From Spirosoma agri (GTDB lineage Bacteria; Bacteroidota; Bacteroidia; Cytophagales; Spirosomataceae), in assembly GCF_010747415.1 (NCBI RefSeq), contig NZ_JAAGNZ010000001.1, positions 2,790,001 through 2,854,000 of the forward strand: DNA of 64,000 nucleotides, in the 5' to 3' direction. Each line of letters begins with the position of its first letter. The stretch's first letter is position 1. The notes beneath the pieces are model-generated. The model saw only the letters and a program-made list of their open reading frames with translations. It was not told the DNA's origin and did no database searches. Positions 32,488 through 41,924 of the stretch are shown piece after piece. A program made the translations under genes and the position numbers.

Positions 32488-33717
32488 ATGCAGACGCTTC
32501 CTATTCACCTCGATCTGTTTGCGCTCATCATATTTCTGGGGGTAGCGCAGGGTATTTTTCTGGGCGTGTTCTTCCTGACCGGTGAACGGGTGCGGAGTGT
32601 AGCTAATCAGTGCCAGGGCTGGTTCACGCTGGCATTGGCTGCCGTGAGTGGCGAAATATTCCTGAATTACAGCAATTACACCTTTCGATTGCTGTGGGCA
32701 GTTGATTTTTCGGAGCCGCTCAATTTTATAATGGCCCCCCTGTTTTACTTCTTCATCTACAGTCGAATCCGGGGACGGTTGCCCCAACGCTGGCTATGGC
32801 ACCTGATTCCTTTTGGCATCTGGTTAGTCAATGCTGTCACCTGGATTTATCAGCCTATCGCGTTCAAGTACAATTCCTACATAAACTCTCAGCATCCGGA
32901 GTTGCCGTTTATACCCGCTGGCCACTACATGGAGGAAGATTTTACAGAACTGCGCCACTATATCAACGAGATGACGCTGCTTAGCTGTCTCATTTATGCT
33001 ATTCTCGCTCTGCTTGTTATCCGAAAGGCTACCCGCTACGACAGCGAACTGAAATCGTCGCCTAAACTGAAACCGTTGCGCTACCTAAGCTGGTTATTCG
33101 CGCTGGTACCCATACTGATTGTGATCGTGAAGCTTCAGTTTCAACGTGACGTGGGCGATTATTTGCTGGCAACGTATATCGCGGCAACAATCTACGCGAC
33201 GAGTTTTCTGGTCATGCGCGGCTCCGATTTCTTCCGCAACGAATCACCGAAGGAGTTACCCTCTGTTCCTCCGGTCAGGGAAACCGAGTGGCCCGTTGAG
33301 CCAAAAAAGAAATACGAAAAATCGGCCTTGTCGGACGAAGTAGAAGAGGCTGTGCTGGCCAAGCTGGCCCGATTGCTCGAAGTCGGTAAACCATATCTGG
33401 AAAGTGATCTGTCGTTGCCTAAACTAGCCAGCCAACTCGACACATCGCCACACAACCTGTCGCAACTGCTGAACGATCGGCTTGGGCAAACCTTCTTCGA
33501 CTGGCTGGCAACCCATCGCATCGCCGAAGCCCGGAAGCTGTTGAACGACCCAGCGACAGCCACGTTGAAAATCGATGAGATTGCCGAACGGGTCGGTTAC
33601 AATTCACCATCGGCGTTTCATACCGCCTTCAAGCGACTTACGAACCAGACGCCCGCTCAATTTCGGGAGTCGGCAGGGGCTTTATCGGCTTCGTCCCGGT
33701 CGGCGCGAACTTCATAA
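32488..33717 (+). CDS. AraC-family regulator with N-terminal multi-helix membrane domain
   Basis: Predicted one-component sensor-regulator. 409 residues: about seven hydrophobic helices up to residue 247 (first IFLGVAQGIFLGVFFLTGER, last YIAATIYATSFLVM), a charged linker, then an AraC DNA-binding domain (about 290-400) with LSLPKLASQLDTSPHNLSQL and IDEIAERVGYNSPSAFHTAF, KRLTNQTPAQFRE. This layout is common in Bacteroidota. Targets are unknown; the acyltransferase gene 71 bp downstream is a candidate. Confidence 0.93.
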   Translation: MQTLPIHLDLFALIIFLGVAQGIFLGVFFLTGERVRSVANQCQGWFTLALAAVSGEIFLNYSNYTFRLLWAVDFSEPLNFIMAPLFYFFIYSRIRGRLPQRWLWHLIPFGIWLVNAVTWIYQPIAFKYNSYINSQHPELPFIPAGHYMEEDFTELRHYINEMTLLSCLIYAILALLVIRKATRYDSELKSSPKLKPLRYLSWLFALVPILIVIVKLQFQRDVGDYLLATYIAATIYATSFLVMRGSDFFRNESPKELPSVPPVRETEWPVEPKKKYEKSALSDEVEEAVLAKLARLLEVGKPYLESDLSLPKLASQLDTSPHNLSQLLNDRLGQTFFDWLATHRIAEARKLLNDPATATLKIDEIAERVGYNSPSAFHTAFKRLTNQTPAQFRESAGALSASSRSARTS

Positions 33718-33788
33718 GTATCGGGAGATAGGGCATCCGGCCCGTTGATCCACCAATTTTGAGCCATCGAATCAAACCATGCATTCAG

Positions 33789-34994
33789 ATGGCTTCTCTC
33801 CAAAAATCAACGCAAATCGCATTTTCCGCTGGCGAAAACAGCGCATCCTCGGCCTCGTTCCGACGCTACGACCTCGACTGGTTACGCATCATTGCCATTC
33901 TAACGCTCCTGTTCTACCACACGGGCATGATCTACGTGTCGTGGGGCTGGCATATCAAAAGCGCCGAGCACAGCGCCGTTATGGAACAAGTTATGCGCTG
34001 GTTTCACCGCTGGCGAATGCCTCTTTTGTTTTTCATATCGGGTGCGGGTACGTTTTTCGCCCTGCGTAGGCGCTCGTTCTGGTCCTACGCAGGTGAGCGC
34101 GTCAAGCGGCTGTTCGTGCCCCTGGTGTTCGGCATGTTTGTGATCGTTCCTCCGCAGATTTACATCGAATGGCTTTTTCGAAACCGTTTTTCAGGTACGT
34201 ACGCTGAATTCTATCCTGAAGTGTTCAACTTTCAGTCGTACCATGATGGCGGTACGGGTGGCGCGTTCAGTTGGCATCATCTGTGGTTCGTAGCGTACCT
34301 GTTCCTGTATTCGCTGCTAAGTATTCCCGTGTTTATGTGGCTTCAACGTGACAGTGGGCAGCGATTTACGGATCGGATCGGGCGAATCATGGCCAAACCC
34401 GGTGGTGCCATGTGGCTGGGAATCGTAGTGATTGTTGCCAGCCAGCTACTTCTCAAACCGTATTTTCCGGAAGAAACGCACGCACTGGTCAATGACTGGG
34501 CCTATTTCGTGAAAAACCTGTTGCTGTTCTGGCTGGGCTACGTGCTGATCAGCCGACCCGCGTTCTGGCAAATCCTGACCGACCAACGGCGGATTTTACT
34601 GACTGCCACGTTGATCTGCACCGTATTGATGTACGCTACCAGTGCTGTTTATGATCTGGAGGGGCCGGATATTCTGGCCTGGGAAATTTTCTACCTGATC
34701 GATACGGATTGCCTGACCTGGTTCTCGGTGCTGACGACGGTGGCGTATAGTTACCGGTATCTGAACGTGAGCCGACCGGTTCTGCCGCGCCTGAATGAAG
34801 CGGTTTATCCTTTCTATATCCTGCATCAGACCGTAATTGTGCTTATCGGCTACTATGTTTTAACGAGAACAACACTGGGCGTTTACGACGGTTTTCTGGT
34901 AGTAAGTTTTTCATCATTAGCCGTTTGCGTTGCGGTCTACCTGCTTCTAATCCGCCCGTTCAAGCTAATCAGGATCGTGTTCGGATTGAAATAA
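33789..34994 (+). CDS. Acyltransferase family 3 membrane protein (OafA/OpgC-like)
   Basis: Integral-membrane O-acyltransferase likely acting on a surface glycan. 401 residues from ATG 33789 (a TTG at 33759 is in frame but gives no extra helix). About 10 helices. Motifs: RRYDLDWLRIIAILTLLFYH (conserved Asp-Trp and catalytic-type His), RWRMPLLFFISGAGTFFALR, RVKRLFVPLVFGMFVIVPPQ, and FSWHHLWFVAYLFLYSLLS. The substrate is unknown. It follows the AraC/membrane regulator gene. Confidence 0.9.
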   Translation: MASLQKSTQIAFSAGENSASSASFRRYDLDWLRIIAILTLLFYHTGMIYVSWGWHIKSAEHSAVMEQVMRWFHRWRMPLLFFISGAGTFFALRRRSFWSYAGERVKRLFVPLVFGMFVIVPPQIYIEWLFRNRFSGTYAEFYPEVFNFQSYHDGGTGGAFSWHHLWFVAYLFLYSLLSIPVFMWLQRDSGQRFTDRIGRIMAKPGGAMWLGIVVIVASQLLLKPYFPEETHALVNDWAYFVKNLLLFWLGYVLISRPAFWQILTDQRRILLTATLICTVLMYATSAVYDLEGPDILAWEIFYLIDTDCLTWFSVLTTVAYSYRYLNVSRPVLPRLNEAVYPFYILHQTVIVLIGYYVLTRTTLGVYDGFLVVSFSSLAVCVAVYLLLIRPFKLIRIVFGLK

Positions 34995-35107
34995 ACGCGT
35001 CTGGTATTGATTTACCAGCATTGGTTTACGATTTTTGACAAACAGAACCCATCACAGAGCGGGTAGCTCATGCCGTAATGAGGGTTCCTGGTCAACATTA
35101 AAACCGA

Positions 35108-36124
35108 ATGTTTATGCTTCGCACTGATTGGACCCGCGCTGAAATCGCCGACATATACAACTCACCCGTACTTGACCTGATGTACCGGGCCGCTACCGTA
35201 CACCGCCAGCACCACGACCCGCAGGAGGTTCAGGTCTGCACGCTGTTATCGGTGAAGACCGGTGGTTGCCCCGAAGATTGTGCCTATTGCCCGCAGGCTG
35301 CCCGCTACCACACAGCCGTGAAGGTGCATAAGCTCATGGAAGTGGACGAGGTGCTGACGGCTGCGCAACGGGCTAAAGATACCGGTAGTACTCGCTTTTG
35401 TATGGGCGCTGCCTGGCGTGAAGTTCGCGACAACCGCGATTTCGATAAAGTGCTTGAAATGGTTGAGGGCGTCAACGATATGGGACTGGAGGTGTGCTGC
35501 ACACTTGGTATGCTGACCGAAAGCCAGGCGCAAAAGCTCAAAGACGCCGGTTTGTACGCCTACAACCACAACCTCGACACGAGCGAAGAATACTACGGCG
35601 ATATCATCAGTACCCGCACCTACGATGATCGGCTGGATACGCTGGGTCATGCCCGTAAAGCGGGGATCTCGGTCTGTTCGGGTGGTATCATCGGCATGGG
35701 AGAATCGGATCAGGATCGCATCGGTATGTTACACACACTGGCTACACTGCCGCAGCATCCCGAATCGGTGCCGGTAAATGCACTGGTGCCCGTAGAAGGG
35801 ACTCCGCTGGAAGATCAGCCTCGTGTGTCGGTTTGGGAAATGATTCGGATGATTGCTACCGCCCGGATCATCATGCCGAAGGCGATGGTACGACTGTCGG
35901 CGGGTCGTGTTCGGATGAATACCGAAGAACAGGCGCTGTGTTTTCTGGCCGGGGCGAATTCAATTTTTGCGGGTGATAAACTGCTGACAACGCCAAACCC
36001 GGACGGCGATCAGGATCAGCAACTGTTCCAGACGTTGAACATTCGTCCGAGAAAGGCATTCAAGGACGGTGATCGGGAGCGCCCATCGGTTGTTTTTGAA
36101 CAAATTCCGCTTGCCGTACACTGA
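35108..36124 (+). CDS. bioB: Biotin synthase BioB
   Basis: Radical-SAM enzyme inserting sulfur into dethiobiotin. 338 residues. Cluster motif [18 protein letters not shown] (CxxxCxxC), [53 protein letters not shown], and [20 protein letters not shown] (Arg ligand of the 2Fe-2S site). No other bio gene is adjacent. A biotin carrier protein gene lies at 46872-47366. An ATG two codons later (35114) is an equal start. Confidence 0.96.
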   Translation: MFMLRTDWTRAEIADIYNSPVLDLMYRAATVHRQHHDPQEVQVCTLLSVKTGGCPEDCAYCPQAARYHTAVKVHKLMEVDEVLTAAQRAKDTGSTRFCMGAAWREVRDNRDFDKVLEMVEGVNDMGLEVCCTLGMLTESQAQKLKDAGLYAYNHNLDTSEEYYGDIISTRTYDDRLDTLGHARKAGISVCSGGIIGMGESDQDRIGMLHTLATLPQHPESVPVNALVPVEGTPLEDQPRVSVWEMIRMIATARIIMPKAMVRLSAGRVRMNTEEQALCFLAGANSIFAGDKLLTTPNPDGDQDQQLFQTLNIRPRKAFKDGDRERPSVVFEQIPLAVH

Positions 36125-36157
36125 GCTGACGGGCTATTGTTAACGAATTACAGCCTC

Positions 36158-36194
36158 AAAATGGCGTACTGCGCACCGTAGTACGCCATTTTTT
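36158..36194 (+). terminator. Intrinsic terminator after bioB
   Basis: AAAATGGCGTACT pairs with AGTACGCCATTTT around a short loop, followed by T residues. Confidence 0.9.
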
Positions 36195-36269
36195 TAGGCG
36201 ATGGCAAAGAAATCGCGGCTTGACCTGTACGATTTTTGGCTATGGAATCGTTGGTCAGAAAAAGGGCCT

Positions 36270-36767
36270 ATGATTTCTGTACGGATGAATCGCTTTCTTG
36301 CTGCACTGCTGTTAAGCGGCCAATTGGGCCTCCATGCGTGTCAATCGACGACCGACATTGTACTGCCAAGCGGAGCGACGACAGTTAATCAAAAAGTTAC
36401 CGTTTCAGACTGGATTGCAATTGACGCCAATTCCTGGTCAACTAGTCCGAAAGCTCCGCAAATGCACGTGGCCGGATTTGTCGATAGCTCCGTGACGAAC
36501 GCCGTTGTTGAAAATGGACTGGTCGTTGCATTTTATCGCCGGTCCGCCGACGATACTGTTTCACCATTACCCATTGCCATTGGCAATCAGGCCATTTCGT
36601 TCACGTACTACGCGATGAATGATAAGGGAATCGTTAGCTTTCAGCAAAAAGCAGGTCAAACCGTCGACGGTGAATACCGATGGATCGTTGTTCCAAAAGA
36701 GGCTGCCAAGCACGTTGACTGGACCAATTACGAGGCTGTGAAGCAGGAATTGGAACTGAGCGAGTAG
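36270..36767 (+). CDS. Small lipoprotein of unknown function, 165 aa
   Basis: Not recognised. The N-terminus is a lipoprotein signal: MNRFLAALLLSGQLGLHAC, with the lipobox Cys. The mature part looks like a single beta-rich domain (VTVSDWIAIDANSWSTSPKA, QMHVAGFVDSSVTNAVVENG, YRWIVVPKEAAKHVDWTNYE). Starts at 36270 or 36285 both keep the signal; the open frame from 36201 would bury it. It stands alone after the bioB terminator. Confidence 0.75.
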   Translation: MISVRMNRFLAALLLSGQLGLHACQSTTDIVLPSGATTVNQKVTVSDWIAIDANSWSTSPKAPQMHVAGFVDSSVTNAVVENGLVVAFYRRSADDTVSPLPIAIGNQAISFTYYAMNDKGIVSFQQKAGQTVDGEYRWIVVPKEAAKHVDWTNYEAVKQELELSE

Positions 36768-36881
36768 AAAATAGGCCAACTTTCGTCCCCTTGCCGTTAA
36801 ACTTTTTTACCCGTTCCTGAGTCAATAGAGAAAATCTACTGCTCATAAGTAGGGCAGTAGCTACCTAAACTGACTCTACGT

Positions 36882-37643
36882 ATGATGAGTAGACTAAGCT
36901 TGCTTCTTATTGCATTTTGTTCACCAATGCTGTTGTTTGCTCAAGGAGCTGGGTTAGCTCAGGCAGCTATGGATTATTTTAATTCAGCCACGTTGACCGA
37001 TGCGCAGGTGGCCGAATACTCCCGGCAGGCGGTGCAGCAGATGGACCAAAAAAATCCGGTGGCCGCGCCAAATGACCCCTACACACAACGCCTGAACCGG
37101 ATCGTGAGCCGACATCGTACGGTTAGCGGATTGCCTATTAATTACAAAGTGTATAAAGTGCCCGACGTCAACGCTTTTGCCACGGCTGACGGAAGCGTTC
37201 GCGTGTTCAAGGGGTTGATGGACATCATGAGCGACAACGAACTGCTGGCCATTATGGGGCACGAAATTGGTCACGTTATCAATCATGACTCGCGTGACGC
37301 TATGAAAAGTGCCCTGCGCCGTTCAGCTGTTCGTAATGTAGCCGCTTCGCAATCGGGCCTGATCGGGAAAGTATCCCGGTCGCAATTGGGTGGTCTGGCG
37401 GATTATATGCTGGGCGCGTCGTTCAGTCGTCGTCAGGAAAGCGAAGCGGATGATTACAGCTATGACTTTATGAAACGCAATGGTTATAACGTCATGGCGC
37501 TGGCTACGTCGTTCGAGAAACTGGCGAAGCAGAGCGGTGGTGGCGGAGGCAGCGTTACGCAGATTTTGTCGACCCACCCCGATAGCAAGGCGCGTGCTCA
37601 GCGGGTGCGTGACCGCGCCCGTCGTGATGGCCTGGCTCGGTAG
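36882..37643 (+). CDS. M48-family zinc metalloprotease, secreted
   Basis: Periplasmic peptidase of the LoiP/YcaL kind. 253 residues, signal peptide 1-20 (LLLIAFCSPMLLFAQ). Zinc site: LLAIMGHEIGHVINHDSRD (HExxH) with the third ligand in RRQESEADDYSYDF. C-terminal THPDSKARAQRVRDRAR is typical of the family. It is followed by a bidirectional terminator. Confidence 0.93.
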   Translation: MMSRLSLLLIAFCSPMLLFAQGAGLAQAAMDYFNSATLTDAQVAEYSRQAVQQMDQKNPVAAPNDPYTQRLNRIVSRHRTVSGLPINYKVYKVPDVNAFATADGSVRVFKGLMDIMSDNELLAIMGHEIGHVINHDSRDAMKSALRRSAVRNVAASQSGLIGKVSRSQLGGLADYMLGASFSRRQESEADDYSYDFMKRNGYNVMALATSFEKLAKQSGGGGGSVTQILSTHPDSKARAQRVRDRARRDGLAR

Positions 37644-37660
37644 TGGATTGATTCCTTGGC

Positions 37661-37730
37661 AAAAACGCTGAATGGGTACGTAAGGTGTTTGGTGACAACC
37701 AATTACCCTACGTACCCATTCAGCGCTTTT
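37661..37730. terminator. Bidirectional terminator between convergent genes
   Basis: CGCTGAATGGGTACGTA (37666-37682) pairs with TACGTACCCATTCAGCG (37709-37725), flanked by A-rich and T-rich sides. Confidence 0.9.
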
Positions 37731-37745
37731 GCCTATCCCGGTTAA

Positions 37746-38486
37746 TTACAGTCGGCGGGCGTATTCTTTTGCTACAATTTTCTCGATCAATACATCAGCC
37801 AATTCCTGAGCATGTTCTTTACGAACTTCAGCCTTGTCTTTAGTCTCAACGGTTACGTTGATGATGTGGTTGTTGTAGAGCACGTGCAACGTGCCTTCAG
37901 CAGGCTCCCAAACGGCTTTGTCGCCAACACCTTTTACCGCATCGAAATGAGTAGTGCTCACGGCTGGTTTGGTCAACGGCATAGCGCCAGTACTGTCGCC
38001 CTGAATTTCTTTCGACGGTTCGCTTTTGGCTGCTGTTTCGTGTTCTGATGGTTCAGCGGTTTCAGTGCCGGCAGGCATAGGTACGCTTGGCGCGGGCTTT
38101 GCCGCTGCTTCGCTGTGGCCTGCTTTACCCTGATACATCTTGTCAAACATATACTCCGCCGTGTAAATCGATTCAAACGGTTTAACTCCGCCGAACGAAA
38201 GGGCGATCTTGTTGCCACCCCATTCAAATTCGCAGCCGTTGTGCTCATCGGCTTCCTTCAGCTCGGTTTCTTCACTAATCGAAAAGGCGCCCCGCATATA
38301 CGCTTCATCAAGAATATTGCAGGGTTTATCGTAGTCGCCGTAGACGCTGAGGGTGTTGACGCCTACCACTTGTTTCGCCAGGAAAGGGCTGGCGGTTCCT
38401 GCTGCGTCGCTGATGCTGTCAGAATCAGAAGTGCCACAGGCAAAACAAAGTACAGGAAAAGCAAGAATCAGTGATTTGAGTTTCAT
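37746..38486 (-). CDS. Lipoprotein of unknown function, 246 aa
   Basis: Not recognised. Lipobox at FPVLCFAC (Cys 17), then a disordered Ser/Asp-rich start. A central domain has TLSVYGDYDKPCNILDEAYM and NGCEFEWGGNKIALSFGGVK (two Cys that could pair), followed by an Ala/Pro/Glu-rich linker (about 120-175) and a C-terminal domain with DAVKGVGDKAVWEPAEGTLH and VLYNNHIINVTVETKDKAEV. The last domain resembles solute- or metal-sensing periplasmic lipoproteins only in general look. Confidence 0.8.
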   Translation of the reverse strand: MKLKSLILAFPVLCFACGTSDSDSISDAAGTASPFLAKQVVGVNTLSVYGDYDKPCNILDEAYMRGAFSISEETELKEADEHNGCEFEWGGNKIALSFGGVKPFESIYTAEYMFDKMYQGKAGHSEAAAKPAPSVPMPAGTETAEPSEHETAAKSEPSKEIQGDSTGAMPLTKPAVSTTHFDAVKGVGDKAVWEPAEGTLHVLYNNHIINVTVETKDKAEVRKEHAQELADVLIEKIVAKEYARRL

Positions 38487-38671
38487 AAGTTATTCTAAGA
38501 AAGCTTAAAAGTACTAGTTTCTTAAATACCATCGAACGAAGCCAGATGTTTTAGTCGACGCATAATTTGATAAGTTCGGCTTTACGGGTCGTTTTTGCTA
38601 TATAGCTTAGTCATTTCGATCGCGAAAGCAGTAAGGAATGGGCGAGTGAAGGGCTTTCGGTATTCATTCCG

Positions 38672-38679
38672 TAGTTTTG
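38672..38679 (+). promoter_or_regulatory. Bacteroidota -7 box TAGTTTTG before lpxH
   Basis: Exact TAnnTTTG match 19 bp before the ATG of the LpxH-like gene. Confidence 0.5.
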
Positions 38680-38698
38680 TGGTCGAATTACCGTATTC

Positions 38699-39481
38699 AT
38701 GTCTGCTATCGAAACCATTCCGCTTGCCACTGGCCGTAAGGCTTACTTTGCTTCTGATTTTCATTTAGGTGCTCCCGACGCTGTCCGTAGCCGACAGCGG
38801 GAACAACAGATCGTGCAGTGGCTGGATACCATCAGGCCCAATGCCGAGGTGATTTTCCTAGTTGGTGATCTGTTCGACTTCTGGTTCGAATACAAAAAGA
38901 CCATTCCCAAAGGGTTTATCCGATTACAGGGGAAACTGGCTGAACTGACCGATGCTGGGATGCGCATCGAGATTTTTACGGGCAACCACGATATGTGGAT
39001 GAGCGATTATTTTACGCAGGAAATGGGTATTCCTGTCTACCGAAACCCCCGCACGTATGAGATAGGCACCAAACGGTTTCTGATCGGTCATGGCGATGGG
39101 CTTGGTCCCGGCGACGAGACGTACAAGAAGCTCAAAGTGGTCTTCGAGCACCGTCTGGCCAGGGGGCTATTTAGCTGGCTTCATCCCGATATCGGTATTC
39201 AGATTGCCAACGCCTGGTCGAAACAGAGCCGGCTGAGTCATTACAACCACGATGATACGGTGTTCAACGGTCCCGAAACCGAATGGCTGTTTCAATACAG
39301 CCGATCCATCGAAAGCCAGCAACACCATGACTACTACGTGTTTGGCCACCGCCACATTCCGCTCAATCTGGAAGTGACGCCAACCAGTCGCTATGTCAAC
39401 CTGGGTGAATGGGTATCGGCTAAAACCTATGGCGTATTCGACGGGTCTGAATTGACCCTGAAAACGTGGGGAGTTCAATAA
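38699..39481 (+). CDS. lpxH: UDP-2,3-diacylglucosamine diphosphatase (LpxH-like)
   Basis: Lipid A pathway hydrolase giving lipid X. 260 residues of the calcineurin-like phosphoesterase fold: YFASDFHLGAPDA, VIFLVGDLFDFWFEYK, IFTGNHDMWMSDYF, LIGHGDGLGPGDE and YYVFGHRHIPLNLEV. The DFWFEYK and HGDGLGPGD variants mark the LpxH subfamily. Convergent with the next gene. Confidence 0.92.
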   Translation: MSAIETIPLATGRKAYFASDFHLGAPDAVRSRQREQQIVQWLDTIRPNAEVIFLVGDLFDFWFEYKKTIPKGFIRLQGKLAELTDAGMRIEIFTGNHDMWMSDYFTQEMGIPVYRNPRTYEIGTKRFLIGHGDGLGPGDETYKKLKVVFEHRLARGLFSWLHPDIGIQIANAWSKQSRLSHYNHDDTVFNGPETEWLFQYSRSIESQQHHDYYVFGHRHIPLNLEVTPTSRYVNLGEWVSAKTYGVFDGSELTLKTWGVQ

Positions 39482-39530
39482 CGGACGGGCCGGACTAGAG
39501 GGTCAATAGACACCCGCAGCTGTTCACTTT

Positions 39531-40256
39531 CTAATTCTGTTGTAGCAGATCTTTGCGGGATACGTTTTCGCGGGGCGCTTTGTTAAGTTCGCTGCGCCAT
39601 TCTTTGTTCTTTAGATCGCCCCGCTTGACCGATCGGATGAAATTAGCCCACGCGAATGGATTGGTAAAGGAGAAGGTCGGCGTCTGGCTGCGTCCAATAA
39701 CCGATTCGCGGCCAAAGAACTGCTGGTTCACGAAATTCTGGTGATTGGCCAGTGCGCCCATCGGCATCGTAGCCGCCTGCCGCATAATCGCTTCCGGGCT
39801 AACATTTTTTGCCAGATTTTCCCGCTCTTTTTCGTCGGGAAGTTTCAGGTTAACGAACGCGTCTTTGAACAAATCTTCGGTTGCGTACGGATACACTTTC
39901 ACCTCGGCCAGCGTTTTGACATCTTCCTGAAGGGCTACAACCGCCGAGTAGGTTAATTCGGTGAGCCGGGCGGGAATGATGTGATACTGCGTTCGGAAGC
40001 CGACGTAGCTAAAAATAATACTGTCTCCGGGAAATACAGGCAACGCAAAATAACCATTCGGCGCTGATAACACACCACGTCCGGCTTTCGGGATGTAGAT
40101 GTACGCGCCCGGTAGTGGCTCATTGGTTTTACCACCGGTCAGGAAGCCGGTAAATGTAATCTGACGGTCTTGCCCCTGCGCGAACGTGGTTGTAAATAAA
40201 CCCGACAGTAAGAGTAGGCTCAAGCCCAGTAGTATATGTTTTAGCGATTGCTTCAT
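39531..40256 (-). CDS. Secreted protein with carboxypeptidase-regulatory-like domain
   Basis: Bacteroidota envelope protein of unknown role. 241 residues, signal peptide 1-26 (LLGLSLLLLSGLFTTTFA). A beta-sandwich CarboxypepD_reg-like domain at about 32-110 (FTGFLTGGKTNEPLPGAYIY, PNGYFALPVFPGDSIIFSYV, GFRTQYHIIP). The C-terminal half is charged and helical (DLFKDAFVNLKLPDEKEREN). It is not a TonB-dependent receptor, since no plug or barrel follows. Confidence 0.88.
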   Translation of the reverse strand: MKQSLKHILLGLSLLLLSGLFTTTFAQGQDRQITFTGFLTGGKTNEPLPGAYIYIPKAGRGVLSAPNGYFALPVFPGDSIIFSYVGFRTQYHIIPARLTELTYSAVVALQEDVKTLAEVKVYPYATEDLFKDAFVNLKLPDEKERENLAKNVSPEAIMRQAATMPMGALANHQNFVNQQFFGRESVIGRSQTPTFSFTNPFAWANFIRSVKRGDLKNKEWRSELNKAPRENVSRKDLLQQN

Positions 40257-40791
40257 GCTTTACCGAAACGCTGGATCGTGGCAGGTTAGTAGACTGTTCC
40301 GTCAGAAAACCTGTTGGTTGATGGGCCAACATCCAAGGTCTTTTTAACGTAAACTATACAAAATAACGAATGATTTATTAATTGGCAGTGCGCACGTGAA
40401 TAATTTAAGAAAAGTTAGGGTTTCGGCTTTCCATTATAGTCGCCATTTTAGTCAGTTTTTACCCATCAGGGGTTTAACTGACTAAACTCGATCAGATAAT
40501 CGAGGGATTCTATTCACAAAAAACTGCGACGATTACTTTCACCCCGAAAAGCACGATCAGGACCACTTTTTACCCATACGTACATCAGAACGGTGCTATA
40601 CCTGAGCACTGCATCCCAAACAAATTGCCGGATCTGATCCAATCCTAAACCTACTGAGAGTAACAACGAACGGATTTTATCGCACGCAACTCGCTCAGCA
40701 CAAAATGGATACCTTTGTTAGTACTTAGTAAGCATCAGTTGCGCTTTTATTTACTTGAGCCCGAGGAAAACCAGACGTTACGGAATGTCGT
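40257..40791. other. 535-bp intergenic region with stem-loops, no recognised gene
   Basis: AT-rich stretch between divergent genes. It contains an 11-bp inverted repeat (TTTAGTCAGTT at 40447-40457, AACTGACTAAA at 40476-40486), the dyad CTCGAT-N6-ATCGAG next to it (about 40487-40504) and two copies of TTTTTACCCAT about 110 bp apart. No tRNA or long open frame. It may hold regulatory sites or a small RNA. Confidence 0.35.
40710..40717 (+). promoter_or_regulatory. Bacteroidota -7 box TACCTTTG before the 73-aa gene
   Basis: Exact TAnnTTTG match about 75 bp before the start of the small gene. Confidence 0.4.
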
Positions 40792-41013
40792 ATGTACCGC
40801 GAACTTACCATGTGCATACATGAAATGAACAGTACCGGATTTAGTTATAATGGTTTTTTGATTCGGCCCAGAACCGTACTGGGCGAAACCAGCGATCGGA
40901 TCGCTTTTGAGATTGTGAATAGCGACGGGCAGATTCTGGGAACCTACGGCAGTGCGGAGCGGGCAAAGAAACTAATCGATCGAAACGGAACGCGGTGGCT
41001 AAAACAGCGGTAA
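40792..41013 (+). CDS. Small hypothetical protein, up to 73 aa
   Basis: No recognised family. The product ends SDGQILGTYGSAERAKKLID then RNGTRWLKQR; it is basic and soluble. Internal ATGs at residues 7 and 12 could be the true start. Support for a real gene: an exact promoter box upstream, codon use like neighbours, and a strong terminator hairpin whose left arm is inside its last codons. Against: no homology I can name. Confidence 0.5.
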   Translation: MYRELTMCIHEMNSTGFSYNGFLIRPRTVLGETSDRIAFEIVNSDGQILGTYGSAERAKKLIDRNGTRWLKQR

Positions 41014-41029
41014 GCCACCGCGTTCCGTT
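40984..41029. terminator. Hairpin overlapping the end of the 73-aa gene
   Basis: AACGGAACGCGGTGGCT (40984-41000) pairs perfectly with AGCCACCGCGTTCCGTT (41013-41029), a 17-bp stem with a 12-nt loop. It likely serves both the small gene and the convergent cdsA. Confidence 0.8.
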
Positions 41030-41110
41030 GATAGTCCGTAAGATGAATTAGCCCACAGCGATTTATCGATCAGTGCGCCCATGGGCGAGACGATTGTTCT
41101 GCTCGCCAGC

Positions 41111-41923
41111 TCAGGCGAACAATTTCAGGAAGGTGATAATGAAGGGGGCCGCCAGTAGAAGTCCATCGAAGCGGTCGAGAAAGCCACCGTGGCCTGGGAT
41201 ACTCGTACCGGAATCCTTGATGGCGATGCTCCGCTTGAACAGGGATTCGACCAGATCGCCGTAGGTTCCCGTAACGACGATAATACCGCCCACGCAATAC
41301 CATTGCCAGGGGCGTAGCTCAGGCGCATAAACGGCCAGGCCAAGCGCAATCAGCGCAGCGGCTGCCGCTCCACCTAGTGCCCCTTCCCACGATTTCTTAG
41401 GAGATACCCGTTCGAACAGCTTACGTCGGCCAAAATAGGTTCCGGCAAAATAAGCACCGATGTCGCTGGCCCACAGCAGCAGCAGGCATCCCGTAATAAT
41501 CATAGGGTGAAAACTACCACCCCGCAATGCCAGAATGATAAGCAGGGCAAACGGCATGGCTACGTAGATGATTCCCAGAAAGGTGAAACCGATGTTGGTA
41601 AATGGCTTCATGTCCCGCTTTTTGTAGAGCTTGATCAGAAAGATCATCGAAGACGCCGGGCAGATCAGAAAGTAATGGCCGGTACTAATCTGGTCTGTTT
41701 CGACGAAATAGGCCAGGACACACACCATGCAGCCCACCAGCGTTCCGTAAGCCGTGAGCGGTTCAAACCCATCCAGACCCAGCAGGCGGTAAAATTCGCG
41801 CTGTGTGAGCGCACTGATGACACAAAATAGCAGCGCGAATGTCCAGTCGGCGTACCAAATCATGAAAATAATAAAAGGAACCCCCAAAACAGCGGCAACA
41901 ACTCGCTGTTGCAGGTTCGTCAT
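41111..41923 (-). CDS. cdsA: Phosphatidate cytidylyltransferase (CDP-diglyceride synthase)
   Basis: Inner-membrane enzyme making CDP-diacylglycerol, the phospholipid branch point. 270 residues, about 8 helices. Signature near the C-terminus: GDLVESLFKRSIAIKDSGTS followed by IPGHGGFLDRFDGLLLAAP; also SDIGAYFAGTYFGRRKLFER and SPKKSWEGALGG. The ATG at 41923 directly follows the stop of the DUF2007 gene (TAAAATG); an ATG at 41944 inside that gene is also in frame. Confidence 0.93.
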   Translation of the reverse strand: MTNLQQRVVAAVLGVPFIIFMIWYADWTFALLFCVISALTQREFYRLLGLDGFEPLTAYGTLVGCMVCVLAYFVETDQISTGHYFLICPASSMIFLIKLYKKRDMKPFTNIGFTFLGIIYVAMPFALLIILALRGGSFHPMIITGCLLLLWASDIGAYFAGTYFGRRKLFERVSPKKSWEGALGGAAAAALIALGLAVYAPELRPWQWYCVGGIIVVTGTYGDLVESLFKRSIAIKDSGTSIPGHGGFLDRFDGLLLAAPFIITFLKLFA

Positions 41924-41924
41924 T

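Noticed and set aside
36201-36269. Longer start for the 165-aa lipoprotein
   Set aside because: It would bury the lipoprotein signal behind 23 charged residues and begins right after the bioB terminator.
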